Of a DNA stretch of 64,000 bases, positions 15,267 to 29,821 are shown in pieces. The notes below the pieces were generated by a model. It had not been told where the DNA came from. It worked only from the letters and a program-made list of their open reading frames with translations, and did not search any database. The position numbers and the translations under genes were made by a program. Within the stretch, counting starts at the first letter, position 1, and the number at the start of each line of letters is the position of its first letter. Origin of the DNA: Azolla caroliniana (taxonomy: Eukaryota; Polypodiophyta); contig JBHGNT010000082.1 in the NCBI GenBank assembly GCA_043228905.1, positions 1-64,000 on the forward strand, read 5' to 3'.

Positions 15267-18200
15267 AGCCTTGTTAGCTTCGATTCGCATGTTTGAACAC
15301 AGAAATCCGATATTACACGAGCCAGGTGTGACCATTTTAATTTACTCACTCGCTCTTCTCAACTCCCTCCTCCAACATGCTAATTTCCTCATGTCTCTCG
15401 ACGTGAGTTTCAAAATCTTGATTTTTTAATTCTATATCAAAGCTGGCGTAGTTAGCTTCGATTCGCATGTTTGAACACAAAAATCCGATATCACACGAAC
15501 CAGGTACGACCATTTTAATTTACTCACTGGCTCTTCTCTACTCCCTCCTCAAATATGCTAATTTCCTCATGTCTCTCGAACTGAGTTTCAAAATCTCGAT
15601 TTTTTAATTCTATGTCATAGCTAACCTTGTTAGTTTCGATTCGCATGTTTGAACACAGAAATCCGATATCACACGAGCCAGGTGTGACCATTTTAATTTA
15701 CTCACTGGCTCTTCTCAACTCCCTCCTTAAATATGTTAATTTCGTCATGTCTCTCGACCTAAGTTTCAAAATCTTGATTTTTTAATTCTATATCATACCT
15801 AGCGTTGTTATCTTCGATTCGCATGTTTGAACACAAATATCCGATATCACACGTGCCAGGTATGAACATTTTAATTTACTGACGTACTCTTCTCCACTAC
15901 CTCCTCAAATTTGTTACTTTCCTCATGTCTCTCGGCCTCAGTTTTAAAATTATAATTTGTCAATTCAATATCATAGCTAGCATGGTTAACTTTGATTCGC
16001 ATGTTTGAACACAAAAATCTGATATCACACGAGCCAGGTATGAACATTTTAATTTCCTGACGCACTCTTCTCAACTCCCTCCTCAAATATGTTAATTTCA
16101 TCATGTCTCTCGACTTGAGTTTCAAAATCTTGATTTTTTAATTCTATATCATAGCTAGCGTTGTTAGCTTCGATTCGCATGTTTGAACACAGAAATCCGA
16201 TATCACACGTGCCAGGTATGAACATTTAAGTTTACTGACACATTCTTCTCCACTACCTCCAACATGCTAATTTCCTCATGTCTCTCAACGTGAGTTTCAA
16301 AATCTTGATTTTTTAATTCTATAGCAAAGCTAGCGTAGTTAGCTTCGATTCGCATGTTTGAACACAAAAATCCGATATCACACGAGCCAGGTATGACCAT
16401 TTTAATTTACTCACTGGCTCTTCTCTACTCCCTCCTCAAATATGCTAATTTCGTCATGTCTCTCGAACTGAGTTTCAAAATCTCGATTTTTTAATTCTAT
16501 GTCATAGCTAGCCTTGTTAGCTTCGATTCGCATGTTTGAACACAGAAATCCGATATCACACGAGCCAGGTATGACCATTTTAATTTACTCACTGGCTCTT
16601 CTCAACTCCTTCCTTAAATATGTTAATTTCGTCATGTCTCTCGACCTGAGTTTCAAAATCTCGATTTTTTAATTCTATATCATACCTAGCGTTGTTATCT
16701 TCGATTCGCATGTTTGAACACAAATATCCGATATCACACGTGCCAGGTATGAACATTTTAATTTACTGACGTACTCTTCTCCAATACCTCCTCAAATTTG
16801 TTACTTTCCTCATGTCTCTCGGCCTCAGTTTTAAAATTATAATTTGTCAATTCAATATCATAGCTAGCATGGTTAACTTTGATTCGCATGTTTGAACACA
16901 AAAATCTGATATCACACGAGCCAGGTATGAACATTTTAATTTCCTGACGCACTCTTCTCCACTCCCTCCTCAAATATGTTAATTTCGTCATGTCTCTCGA
17001 CTTGAGTTTCAAAATCTTGATTTTTTAATTCTATATCATAGCTAGCGTTGTTAGCTTCGATTCGCATGTTTGAACACAGAAATCCGATATCACACGTGCC
17101 AGGTATGAACATTTAAGTTTACTGACACACTCTTCTCCACTACCTCCAACATGCTAATTTCCTCATGTCTCTCAACGTGAGTTTCAAAATCTTGATTTTT
17201 TAATTCTATAGCAAAGCTAGCGTAGTTAGCTTCGATTCGCATGTTTGAACACAAAAATCCGATATCACACGAGCCAGGTATGACCATTTTAATTTACTCA
17301 CTGGCTCTTCTCTACTCCCTCCTCAAATATGCTAATTTCCTCATGTCTCTCGAACTGAGTTTCAAAATCTCGATTTTTTAATTCTATGTCATAGCTAGCC
17401 TTGTTAACTTCGATTCGCATGTTTGAACACAGAAATCCGATATCACACGAGCCAGGTATGACCATTTTAATTTACTCACTGGCTCTTCTCAACTCCCTCC
17501 TCAAATATGTTAATTTTTTCATGTCTCTCGAACTGAGTTTCAAAATCTCGATTTTTTAATTCTATATCATAGCTAGCCTTGTTAGCTTCGATTCGCATGT
17601 TTGAACACAGAAATCCGATATCACACGAGCCAGGTATGACCATTTTAATTTACTCACACGCTCTTCTCAACGCCCTCCTCAAATATGCTAATTTCGTCAT
17701 GTCTCTCGACCTGAGTTTCAAAATCTCGATTTTTTAATTCTATATCATAGCTAGCTTTGTTAGCTTCGGTTCGCATGTTTGAACACAAAAATCCGATATC
17801 ACACGAGCCAGGTATGATTATTTTAATTTACTCACTGGCTCTTCTCCACTCCCTCCTCAAATATGCGAATTTCCTCATGTCTCTTGACCTGAGTTTCAAA
17901 ATCTCGATTTTTTAATTCTATGTCATAGCTAGCCTTGTTAGCTTCGATTCGCATGTTTGAACACCGAAATCCGATATCACACGAGCCACGTATGACCATT
18001 TTAATTTACTGACGCACTCTTCTCCACTACCTCCTCAAATTTGCTAATTTCGTCATGTCTCTTGGCCTCAGTTTTAAAATTATGAATTTTCAATTCAATA
18101 TCATAGCTAGCGTTGTTAGCTTCGATTCGCATGTTTGAACACAGAAATCCGATATCACACGTGCCAGGTATGAACATTTAAGTTTACTGACACACTCTTC

Positions 18201-19190
18201 TCCACTACCTCCAACATGCTAATTTCCTCATGTCTCTCAACGTGAGTTTCAAAATCTTGATTTTTTAATTCTATAGCAAAGCTAGCGTAGTTAGCTTCGA
18301 TTCGCATGTTTGAACACAAAAATCCGATATCACACGAGCCAGGTATGAACATTTTAATTTACTCACTGGCTCTTCTCAACTCCCTCCTTAAATATGTTAA
18401 TTTCGTCATGTCTCTCGACCTAAGTTTCAAAATCTCGATTTTTTAATTCTATATCATACCTAGCGTTGTTATTTTCGATTCGCATGTTTGAACACAAATA
18501 TCCGATATCACACGTGCCAGGTATGAACATTTTAATTTACTGACGTACTCTTCTCCACTACCTCCTCAAATTTGTTACTTTCCTCATGTCTCTCGGCCTC
18601 AGTTTTAAAATTATAATTTGTCAATTCAATATCATAGCTAGCATGGTTAACTTTGATTCGCATGTTTGAACACAAAAATCTGATATCACACGAGCCAGGT
18701 ATGAACATTTTAATTTCCTGACGCACTCTTCTCCACTCCCTCCTCAAATGTGTTAATTTCGTCATGTCTCTCGACCTGAGTTTCAAAATCTTGATTTTTT
18801 AATTCTATATCATAGTTAGCGTTGTTAGCTTCGATTCGCATGTTTGAACACAGAAATCCGATATCACACGTGCCAGGTATGAACATTTAAGTTTACTGAC
18901 ACACTCTTCTCCACTACCTCCAACATGCTAATTTCCTCATGTCTCTCAACGTGAGTTTCAAAATCTTGATTTTTTAATTCTATAGCAAAGCTAGCGTAGT
19001 TAGCTTCGATTCGCATGTTTGAACACAAAAATCCGATATCACACGAGCCAGGTATGACCATTTTAATTTACTCACTGGCTCTTCTCTACTCCCTCCTCAA
19101 ATATGCTAATTTCCTCATGTCTCTCGAACTGAGTTTCAAAATCTCGATTTTTTAATTCTATGTCATAGCTAGCCTTGTTAACTTCGATTC
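15267..19190. repeat. Long higher-order repeat unit, copy 4 (partial)
   Basis: It starts with the same marker pair as the other units. It is colinear with copy 3 to about 17.4 kb, then carries about two extra monomers. It becomes colinear again (18155-18864 matches 12652-13361 at 5503 bp offset). Near 19190 it departs into a different monomer order, marked by the variant gaccatattaattt. Confidence 0.65.
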
Positions 19191-21574
19191 GCATGTTTGA
19201 ACACAGAAATCCGATATCACACGAGCCAGGTATGACCATATTAATTTACTCACTGGCTCTTCTCAACTCCCTCCTCAAATATGTTAATTTTTTCATGTCT
19301 CTCGAACTGAGTTTCAAAATCTCGATTTTTTAATTCTATATCATAGCTAGCCTTGTTAGCTTCGATTCGCATGTTTGAACACAGAAATCCGATATCACAC
19401 GAGCCAGGTATGACCATTTTAATTTACTCACACGCTCTTCTCAACGCCCTCCTCAAATATGCTAATTTCGTCATGTCTCTCGACCTGAGTTTCAAAATCT
19501 CGATTTTTTAATTCTATATCATAGCTAGCTTTTTTAGCTTCGATTCGCATGTTTGAACACAAAAATCCGATATCACACGAGCCAGGTATGACTATTTTAA
19601 TTTACTCACTGGCTCTTCTCCACTCCCTCCTGAAATATGCGAATTTCCTCATGTCTCTGGACCTGAGTTTCAAAATCTCGATTTTTTAATTCTATGTCAT
19701 AGCTAGCCTTGTTAGCTTCGATTCGCATGTTTGAACACAGAAATCCGATATCACACGAGCCACGTATGACCATTTTAATTTACTTACGCACTCTTCTCCA
19801 CTACCTCCTCAAATTTGCTAATTTCGTGATGTCTCTCGGGCTCAGTTTTAAAATTTTCAATTTTCAATTCAATATCATAGCTAGCGTTGTTAACTTCGAT
19901 TCGCATGTTTGAACACAGAAATCCGATATCACACAAGCCAGGTATGACCATTTTAATTTACTCACTGGCTCTTCTCAACTCCCTCCTCAAATATGTTAAT
20001 TTTTTCATGTCTCTCGAACTGAGTTTCAAAATCTCGATTTTTTAATTCTATGTCATAGCTAGCCTTGTTAGCTTCGATTCACATGTTTGAACACCGAAAT
20101 CCGATATCACACGAGCCACGTATGACCATTTTAATTTACTGACGCACTCTTCTCCACTACCTCCTCAAATTTGCTAATTTCGTCATGTCTCTCGCCCTCA
20201 ATTTTAAAATTATGAATTTTCAATTCAATATCATAGCTAGCGTTGTTAACTTCGATTCGCATGTTTGAACACAGAAATCCGATATCACACGAGCCAGGTA
20301 TGACCATTTTAATTTACTCACTGGCTCTTCTCAACTCCCTCCTCAAATATGTTAATTTTTTCATGTCTCTCGAACTGAGTTTCAAAATCTCTATTTTTTA
20401 ATTCTATATCATAGCTAGCCTTGTTAGCTTCGATTCGCATGTTTGAACACAGAAATCCGATATCACACGAGCCAGGTATGACCATTTTAATTTACTCACA
20501 CGCTCTTCTCAACGCCCTCCTCAAATATGCTAATTTCGTCATGTCTCTCGACCTGAGTTTCAAAATCTCGATTTTTTAATTCTATATCATAGCTAGCTTT
20601 TTTAGCTTCGATTCGCATGTTTGAACACAAAAATCCGATATCACACGAGCCAGGTATGACTATTTTAATTTACTCACTGGCTCTTCTCCACTCCCTCCTG
20701 AAATATGCGAATTTCCTCATGTCTCTGGACCTGAGTTTCAAAATCTCGATTTTTTAATTCTATGTCATAGCTAGCCTTGTTAGCTTCGATTCGCATATTT
20801 GAACACAGAAATCCGATATCACACGAGCCACGTATGACCATTTTAATTTACTGACGCACTCTTCTCCACTACCTCCTCAAATTTGCTAATTTCGTCATGT
20901 CTCTCGGGCTCAGTTTTAAAATTTTCAATTTTCAATTCAATATCATAGCTAGCCTTGTTAGCTTCGATTCGCATGTTTGAACACAGAAATCCGATATCAC
21001 ACGAGCCAGGTATGACCATTTTAATTTACTCACACGCTCTTCTCAACGCCCTCCTCAAATATGCTAATTTCGTCATGTCTCTCGACCTGAGTTTCAAAAT
21101 CTCGATTTTTTAATTCTATATCATAGCTAGCTTTGTTAGCTTCGGTTCGCATGTTTGAACACAAAAATCCGATATCACACGAGCCAGGTATGATTATTTT
21201 AATTTACTCACTGGCTCTTCTCCACTCCCTCCTCAAATATGCGAATTTCCTCATGTCTCTTGACCTGAGTTTCAAAATCTCGATTTTTTAATTCTATGTC
21301 ATAGCTAGCCTTGTTAGCTTCGATTCGCATGTTTGAACACCGAAATCCGATATCACACGAGCCACGTATGACCATTTTAATTTACTGACGCACTCTTCTC
21401 CACTACCTCCTCAAATTTGCTAATTTCGTCATGTCTCTTGGCCTCAGTTTTAAAATTATGAATTTTCAATTCAATATCATAGCTAGCGTTGTTAGCTTCG
21501 ATTCGCATGTTTGAACACAGAAATCCGATATCACACGTGCCAGGTATGAACATTTAAGTTTACTGACACACTCT

Positions 21575-24557
21575 TCTCCAATACCTCCTCAAATTTGTTA
21601 CTTTCCTCATGTCTCTCGGCCTCAGTTTTAAAATTATAATTTGTCAATTCAATATCATAGCTAGCATGGTTAACTTTGATTCGCATGTTTGAACACAAAA
21701 ATCTGATATCACACGAGCCAGGTATGAACATTTTAATTTCCTGACGCACTCTTCTCCACTCCCTCCTCAAATATGTTAATTTCGTCATGTCTCTCGACTT
21801 GAGTTTCAAAATCTTGATTTTTTAATTCTATATCATAGCTAGCGTTGTTAGCTTCGATTCGCATGTTTGAACACAGAAATCCGATATCACACGTGCCAGG
21901 TATGAACATTTAAGTTTACTGACACACTCTTCTCCACTACCTCCAACATGCTAATTTCCTCATGTCTCTCAACGTGAGTTTCAAAATCTTGATTTTTTAA
22001 TTCTATAGCAAAGCTAGCGTAGTTAGCTTCGATTCGCATGTTTGAACACAAAAATCCGATATCACACGAGCCAGGTATGACCATTTTAATTTACTCACTG
22101 GCTCTTCTCTACTCCCTCCTCAAATATGCTAATTTCCTCATGTCTCTCGAACTGAGTTTCAAAATCTCGATTTTTTAATTCTATGTCATAGCTAGCCTTG
22201 TTAACTTCGATTCGCATGTTTGAACACAGAAATCCGATATCACACGAGCCAGGTATGACCATTTTAATTTACTCACTGGCTCTTCTCAACTCCCTCCTCA
22301 AATATGTTAATTTTTTCATGTCTCTCGAACTGAGTTTCAAAATCTCGATTTTTTAATTCTATATCATAGCTAGCCTTGTTAGCTTCGATTCGCATGTTTG
22401 AACACAGAAATCCGATATCACACGAGCCAGGTATGACCATTTTAATTTACTCACACGCTCTTCTCAACGCCCTCCTCAAATATGCTAATTTCGTCATGTC
22501 TCTCGACCTGAGTTTCAAAATCTCGATTTTTTAATTCTATATCATAGCTAGCTTTGTTAGCTTCGGTTCGCATGTTTGAACACAAAAATCCGATATCACA
22601 CGAGCCAGGTATGATTATTTTAATTTACTCACTGGCTCTTCTCCACTCCCTCCTCAAATATGCGAATTTCCTCATGTCTCTTGACCTGAGTTTCAAAATC
22701 TCGATTTTTTAATTCTATGTCATAGCTAGCCTTGTTAGCTTCGATTCGCATGTTTGAACACCGAAATCCGATATCACACGAGCCACGTATGACCATTTTA
22801 ATTTACTGACGCACTCTTCTCCACTACCTCCTCAAATTTGCTAATTTCGTCATGTCTCTTGGCCTCAGTTTTAAAATTATGAATTTTCAATTCAATATCA
22901 TAGCTAGCGTTGTTAGCTTCGATTCGCATGTTTGAACACAGAAATCCGATATCACACGTGCCAGGTATGAACATTTAAGTTTACTGACACACTCTTCTCC
23001 ACTACCTCCAACATGCTAATTTCCTCATGTCTCTCAACGTGAGTTTCAAAATCTTGATTTTTTAATTCTATAGCAAAGCTAGCGTAGTTAGCTTCGATTC
23101 GCATGTTTGAACACAAAAATCCGATATCACACGAGCCAGGTATGAACATTTTAATTTACTCACTGGCTCTTCTCAACTCCCTCCTTAAATATGTTAATTT
23201 CGTCATGTCTCTCGACCTAAGTTTCAAAATCTCGATTTTTTAATTCTATATCATACCTAGCGTTGTTATTTTCGATTCGCATGTTTGAACACAAATATCC
23301 GATATCACACGTGCCAGGTATGAACATTTTAATTTACTGACGTACTCTTCTCCACTACCTCCTCAAATTTGTTACTTTCCTCATGTCTCTCGGCCTCAGT
23401 TTTAAAATTATAATTTGTCAATTCAATATCATAGCTAGCATGGTTAACTTTGATTCGCATGTTTGAACACAAAAATCTGATATCACACGAGCCAGGTATG
23501 AACATTTTAATTTCCTGACGCACTCTTCTCCACTCCCTCCTCAAATGTGTTAATTTCGTCATGTCTCTCGACCTGAGTTTCAAAATCTCGATTTTTTAAT
23601 TCTATATCATAGCTAGCGTTGTTAGCTTCGATTCGCATGTTTGAACACAGAAATCCGATATCACACGTGCCAGGTATGAACATTTAAGTTTACTGACACA
23701 CTCTTCTCCACTACCTCCAACATGCTAATTTCCTCATGTCTCTCAACGTGAGTTTCAAAATCTTGATTTTTTAATTCTATAGCAAAGCTAGCGTAGTTAG
23801 CTTCGATTCGCATGTTTGAACACAAAAATCCGATATCACACGAGCCAGGTATGACCATTTTAATTTACTCACTGGCTCTTCTCTACTCCCTCCTCAAATA
23901 TGCTAATTTCCTCATGTCTCTCGAACTGAGTTTCAAAATCTCGATTTTTTAATTCTATGTCATAGCTAGCCTTGTTAACTTCGATTCGCATGTTTGAACA
24001 CAGAAATCCGATATCACACGAGCCAGGTATGACCATATTAATTTACTCACTGGCTCTTCTCAACTCCCTCCTCAAATATGTTAATTTTTTCATGTCTCTC
24101 GAACTGAGTTTCAAAATCTCGATTTTTTAATTCTATATCATAGCTAGCCTTGTTAGCTTCGATTCGCATGTTTGAACACAGAAATCCGATATCACACGAG
24201 CCAGGTATGACCATTTTAATTTACTCACACGCTCTTCTCAACGCCCTCCTCAAATATGCTAATTTCGTCATGTCTCTCGACCTGAGTTTCAAAATCTCGA
24301 TTTTTTAATTCTATATCATAGCTAGCTTTTTTAGCTTCGATTCGCATGTTTGAACACAAAAATCCGATATCACACGAGCCAGGTATGACTATTTTAATTT
24401 ACTCACTGGCTCTTCTCCACTCCCTCCTGAAATATGCGAATTTCCTCATGTCTCTGGACCTGAGTTTCAAAATCTCGATTTTTTAATTCTATGTCATAGC
24501 TAGCCTTGTTAGCTTCGATTCGCATGTTTGAACACAGAAATCCGATATCACACGTGC
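21575..24557. repeat. 3-kb segmental duplication of 16778-19760
   Basis: The segment matches 16778-19760 at a constant 4797-bp offset (27 monomers). Shared rare markers include gaccatattaattt (19238 and 24035), the gttaacttcgattcgc monomer (17401 and 22198) and tagcttttttagc. The left edge is a hybrid monomer with the crossover between about 21570 and 21581. The right edge is where 24557 switches to acgtgccagg while the source has acgagccacg. Confidence 0.7.
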
Positions 24558-27343
24558 CAGGTATGAACATTTAAGTTTACTGACACACTCTTCTCCACTA
24601 CCTCCAACATGCTAATTTCCTCATGTCTCTCAACGTGAGTTTCAAAATCTTGATTTTTTAATTCTATAGCAAAGCTAGCGTAGTTAGCTTCGATTCGCAT
24701 GTTTGAACACAAAAATCCGATATCACACGAGCCAGGTATGAACATTTTAATTTACTCACTGGCTCTTCTCAACTCCCTCCTTAAATATGTTAATTTCGTC
24801 ATGTCTCTCGACCTAAGTTTCAAAATCTCGATTTTTTAATTCTATATCATACCTAGCGTTGTTATTTTCGATTCGCATGTTTGAACACAAATATCCGATA
24901 TCACACGTGCCAGGTATGAACATTTTAATTTACTGACGTACTCTTCTCCACTACCTCCTCAAATTTGTTACTTTCCTCATGTCTCTCGGCCTCAGTTTTA
25001 AAATTATAATTTGTCAATTCAATATCATAGCTAGCATGGTTAACTTTGATTCGCATGTTTGAACACAAAAATCTGATATCACACGAGCCAGGTATGAACA
25101 TTTTAATTTCCTGACGCACTCTTCTCCACTCCCTCCTCAAATGTGTTAATTTCGTCATGTCTCTCGACCTGAGTTTCAAAATCTTGATTTTTTAATTCTA
25201 TATCATAGCTAGCGTTGTTAGCTTCGATTCGCATGTTTGAACACAGAAATCCGATATCACACGTGCCAGGTATGAACATTTAAGTTTACTGACACACTCT
25301 TCTCCACTACCTCCAACATGCTAATTTCCTCATGTCTCTCAACGTGAGTTTCAAAATCTTGATTTTTTAATTCTATAGCAAAGCTAGCGTAGTTAGCTTC
25401 GATTCGCATGTTTGAACACAAAAATCCGATATCACACGAGCCAGGTATGACCATTTTAATTTACTCACTGGCTCTTCTCTACTCCCTCCTCAAATATGCT
25501 AATTTCCTCATGTCTCTCGAACTGAGTTTCAAAATCTCGATTTTTTAATTCTATGTCATAGCTAGCCTTGTTAACTTCGATTCGCATGTTTGAACACAGA
25601 AATCCGATATCACACGAGCCAGGTATGACCATATTAATTTACTCACTGGCTCTTCTCAACTCCCTCCTCAAATATGTTAATTTTTTCATGTCTCTCGAAC
25701 TGAGTTTCAAAATCTCGATTTTTTAATTCTATATCATAGCTAGCCTTGTTAGCTTCGATTCGCATGTTTGAACACAGAAATCCGATATCACACGAGCCAG
25801 GTATGACCATTTTAATTTACTCACACGCTCTTCTCAACGCCCTCCTCAAATATGCTAATTTCGTCATGTCTCTCGACCTGAGTTTCAAAATCTCGATTTT
25901 TTAATTCTATATCATAGCTAGCTTTTTTAGCTTCGATTCGCATGTTTGAACACAAAAATCCGATATCACACGAGCCAGGTATGACTATTTTAATTTACTC
26001 ACTGGCTCTTCTCCACTCCCTCCTGAAATATGCGAATTTCCTCATGTCTCTGGACCTGAGTTTCAAAATCTCGATTTTTTAATTCTATGTCATAGCTAGC
26101 CTTGTTAGCTTCGATTCGCATGTTTGAACACAGAAATCCGATATCACACGAGCCACGTATGACCATTTTAATTTACTTACGCACTCTTCTCCACTACCTC
26201 CTCAAATTTGCTAATTTCGTGATGTCTCTCGGGCTCAGTTTTAAAATTTTCAATTTTCAATTCAATATCATAGCTAGCGTTGTTAACTTCGATTCGCATG
26301 TTTGAACACAGAAATCCGATATCACACAAGCCAGGTATGACCATTTTAATTTACTCACTGGCTCTTCTCAACTCCCTCCTCAAATATGTTAATTTTTTCA
26401 TGTCTCTCGAACTGAGTTTCAAAATCTCGATTTTTTAATTCTATGTCATAGCTAGCCTTGTTAGCTTCGATTCACATGTTTGAACACCGAAATCCGATAT
26501 CACACGAGCCACGTATGACCATTTTAATTTACTGACGCACTCTTCTCCACTACCTCCTCAAATTTGCTAATTTCGTCATGTCTCTCGCCCTCAATTTTAA
26601 AATTATGAATTTTCAATTCAATATCATAGCTAGCGTTGTTAACTTCGATTCGCATGTTTGAACACAGAAATCCGATATCACACGAGCCAGGTATGACCAT
26701 TTTAATTTACTCACTGGCTCTTCTCAACTCCCTCCTCAAATATGTTAATTTTTTCATGTCTCTCGAACTGAGTTTCAAAATCTCTATTTTTTAATTCTAT
26801 ATCATAGCTAGCCTTGTTAGCTTCGATTCGCATGTTTGAACACAGAAATCCGATATCACACGAGCCAGGTATGACCATTTTAATTTACTCACACGCTCTT
26901 CTCAACGCCCTCCTCAAATATGCTAATTTCGTCATGTCTCTCGACCTGAGTTTCAAAATCTCGATTTTTTAATTCTATATCATAGCTAGCTTTTTTAGCT
27001 TCGATTCGCATGTTTGAACACAAAAATCCGATATCACACGAGCCAGGTATGACTATTTTAATTTACTCACTGGCTCTTCTCCACTCCCTCCTGAAATATG
27101 CGAATTTCCTCATGTCTCTGGACCTGAGTTTCAAAATCTCGATTTTTTAATTCTATGTCATAGCTAGCCTTGTTAGCTTCGATTCGCATATTTGAACACA
27201 GAAATCCGATATCACACGAGCCACGTATGACCATTTTAATTTACTGACGCACTCTTCTCCACTACCTCCTCAAATTTGCTAATTTCGTCATGTCTCTCGG
27301 GCTCAGTTTTAAAATTTTCAATTTTCAATTCAATATCATAGCT
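24508..27343. repeat. 2.8-kb segmental duplication of 18115-20950
   Basis: The segment matches 18115-20950 at 6393-bp offset (36 monomers minus 15 bp). It shares rare private variants such as tttacttacgcac, ttcgtgatgtctc and gattcacatg with the source. It abuts the previous duplication, so part of the same source has been copied twice (spacing 1596 bp, nine monomers, for the 18532-type monomers at 23329 and 24925). Confidence 0.7.
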
Positions 27344-29661
27344 AGCGTTGTTAACTTCGATTCGCATGTTTGAACACAGAAATCCGATATCACACAAGCC
27401 AGGTATGACCATTTTAATTTACTCACTGGCTCTTCTCAACTCCCTCCTCCAACATGCTAATTTCCTCATGTCTCTCGACGTGAGTTTCAAAATCTTGATT
27501 TTTTAATTGTATATCAAAGCTGGCGTAGTTAGCTTCGATTCGCATGTTTGAACACAAAAATCCGATATCACACGAACCAGGTATGACCATTTTAATTTAC
27601 TCACTGGCTCTTCTCTACTCCCTCCTCAAATATGCTAATTTCCTCATGTCTCTCGAACTGAGTTTCAAAATCTCGATTTTTTAATTCTATGTCATAGCTA
27701 ACCTTGTTAGCTTCGATTCGCATGTTTGAACACAGAAATCCGATATCACACGAGCCAGGTATGACCATTTTAATTTACTCACTGGCTCTTCTCAACTCCC
27801 TCCTTAAATATGTTAATTTCGTCATGTCTCTCGACCTAAGTTTCAAAATCTTGATTTTTTAATTCTATATCATACCTAGCGTTGTTATCTTCGATTCGCA
27901 TGTTTGAACACAAATATCCGATATCACACGTGCCAGGTATGAACATTTTAATTTACTGACGCACTCTTCTCCACTACCTCCTCAAATTTGTTACTTTCCT
28001 CATGTCTCTCGGCCTCAGTTTTAAAATTATAATTTGTCAATTCAATATCATAGCTAGCATGGTTAACTTTGATTCGCATGTTTGAACACAAAAATCTGAT
28101 ATCACACGAGCCAGGTATGAACATTTTAATTTCCTGACGCACTCTTCTCCACTCCCTCCTCAAATATGTTAATTTCGTCATGTCTCTCGACTTGAGTTTC
28201 AAAATCTTGATTTTTTAATTCTATATCATAGCTAGCGTTGTTAGCTTCGATTCGCATGTTTGAACACAGAAATCCGATATCACACGTGCCAGGTATGAAC
28301 ATTTAAGTTTACTGACACACTCTTCTCCACTACCTCCAACATGCTAATTTCCTCATGTCTCTCAACGTGAGTTTCAAAATCTTGATTTTTTAATTCTATA
28401 GCAAAGCTAGCGTAGTTAGCTTCGATTCGCATGTTTGAACACAAAAATCCGATATCACACGAGCCAGGTATGAACATTTTAATTTACTCACTGGCTCTTC
28501 TCAACTCCCTCCTTAAATATGTTAATTTCGTCATGTCTCTCGACCTAAGTTTCAAAATCTCGATTTTTTAATTCTATATCATACCTAGCGTTGTTATCTT
28601 CGATTCGCATGTTTGAACACAAATATCCGATATCACACGTGCCAGGTATGAACATTTTAATTTACTGACGTACTCTTCTCCACTACCTCCTCAAATTTGT
28701 TACTTTCCTCATGTCTCTCGGCCTCAGTTTTAAAATTATAATTTGTCAATTCAATATCATAGCTAGCATGGTTAACTTTGATTCGCATGTTTGAACACAA
28801 AAATCTGAAATCACACGAGCCAGGTATGAACATTTTAATTTCCTGACGCACTCTTCTCCACTCCCTCCTCAAATGTGTTAATTTCGTCATGTCTCTCGAC
28901 CTGAGTTTCAAAATCTTGATTTTTTAATTCTATATCATACCTAGCGTTGTTATCTTCGATTCGCATGTTTGAACACAAATATCCGATATCACACGTGCCA
29001 GGTATGAACATTTTAATTTACTGACGTACTCTTCTCCAATACCTCCTCAAATTTGTTACTTTCCTCATGTCTCTCGGCCTCAGTTTTAAAATTATAATTT
29101 GTCAATTCAATATCATAGCTAGCATGGTTAACTTTGATTCGCATGTTTGAACACAAAAATCTGATATCACACGAGCCAGGTATGAACATTTTAATTTCCT
29201 GACGCACTCTTCTCCACTCCCTCCTCAAATATGTTAATTTCGTCATGTCTCTCGACTTGAGTTTCAAAATCTTGATTTTTTAATTCTATATCATAGCTAG
29301 CGTTGTTAGCTTCGATTCGCATGTTTGAACACAGAAATCCGATATCACACGTGCCAGGTATGAACATTTAAGTTTACTGACACACTCTTCTCCACTACCT
29401 CCAACATGCTAATTTCCTCATGTCTCTCAACGTGAGTTTCAAAATCTTGATTTTTTAATTCTATAGCAAAGCTAGCGTAGTTAGCTTCGATTCGCATGTT
29501 TGAACACAAAAATCCGATATCACACGAGCCAGGTATGACCATTTTAATTTACTCACTGGCTCTTCTCTACTCCCTCCTCAAATATGCTAATTTCCTCATG
29601 TCTCTCGAACTGAGTTTCAAAATCTCGATTTTTTAATTCTATATCAAAGCTAGCGTTGTTA

Positions 29662-29821
29662 GCTCCGATTCGTATGTTTGAACACAAAAATCCGATATTA
29701 CACGAGCTAGGTATGACTATTTTAATTTACTCACTCGCTCTTCTCAACTCCCTCCTCATGTCTCTCGACCTGAGTTTCAAAATCTCGATTTTTTAATTCT
29801 ATATCATAGCTAGCCTTGTTA
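29662..29821. repeat. Satellite monomer with 18-bp deletion (160 bp)
   Basis: The distance between phase markers is 160 bp instead of 178. The normal ctcctcaaatatgc...cctcatgtctc stretch is collapsed to ctcctcatgtctc near 29757. A cctc repeat at both edges suggests slippage or microhomology-mediated loss. Confidence 0.85.

Noticed and set aside
937-29542. Many near-identical minus-strand open frames of 65, 84 and 92 codons in the left arm
   Set aside because: They lie wholly within satellite monomers. Because 178 and 175 are both 1 modulo 3, reading frames rotate each monomer and the same window of stop-free sequence recurs. There is no coding-type substitution pattern, and similar frames are lost where single bases change.
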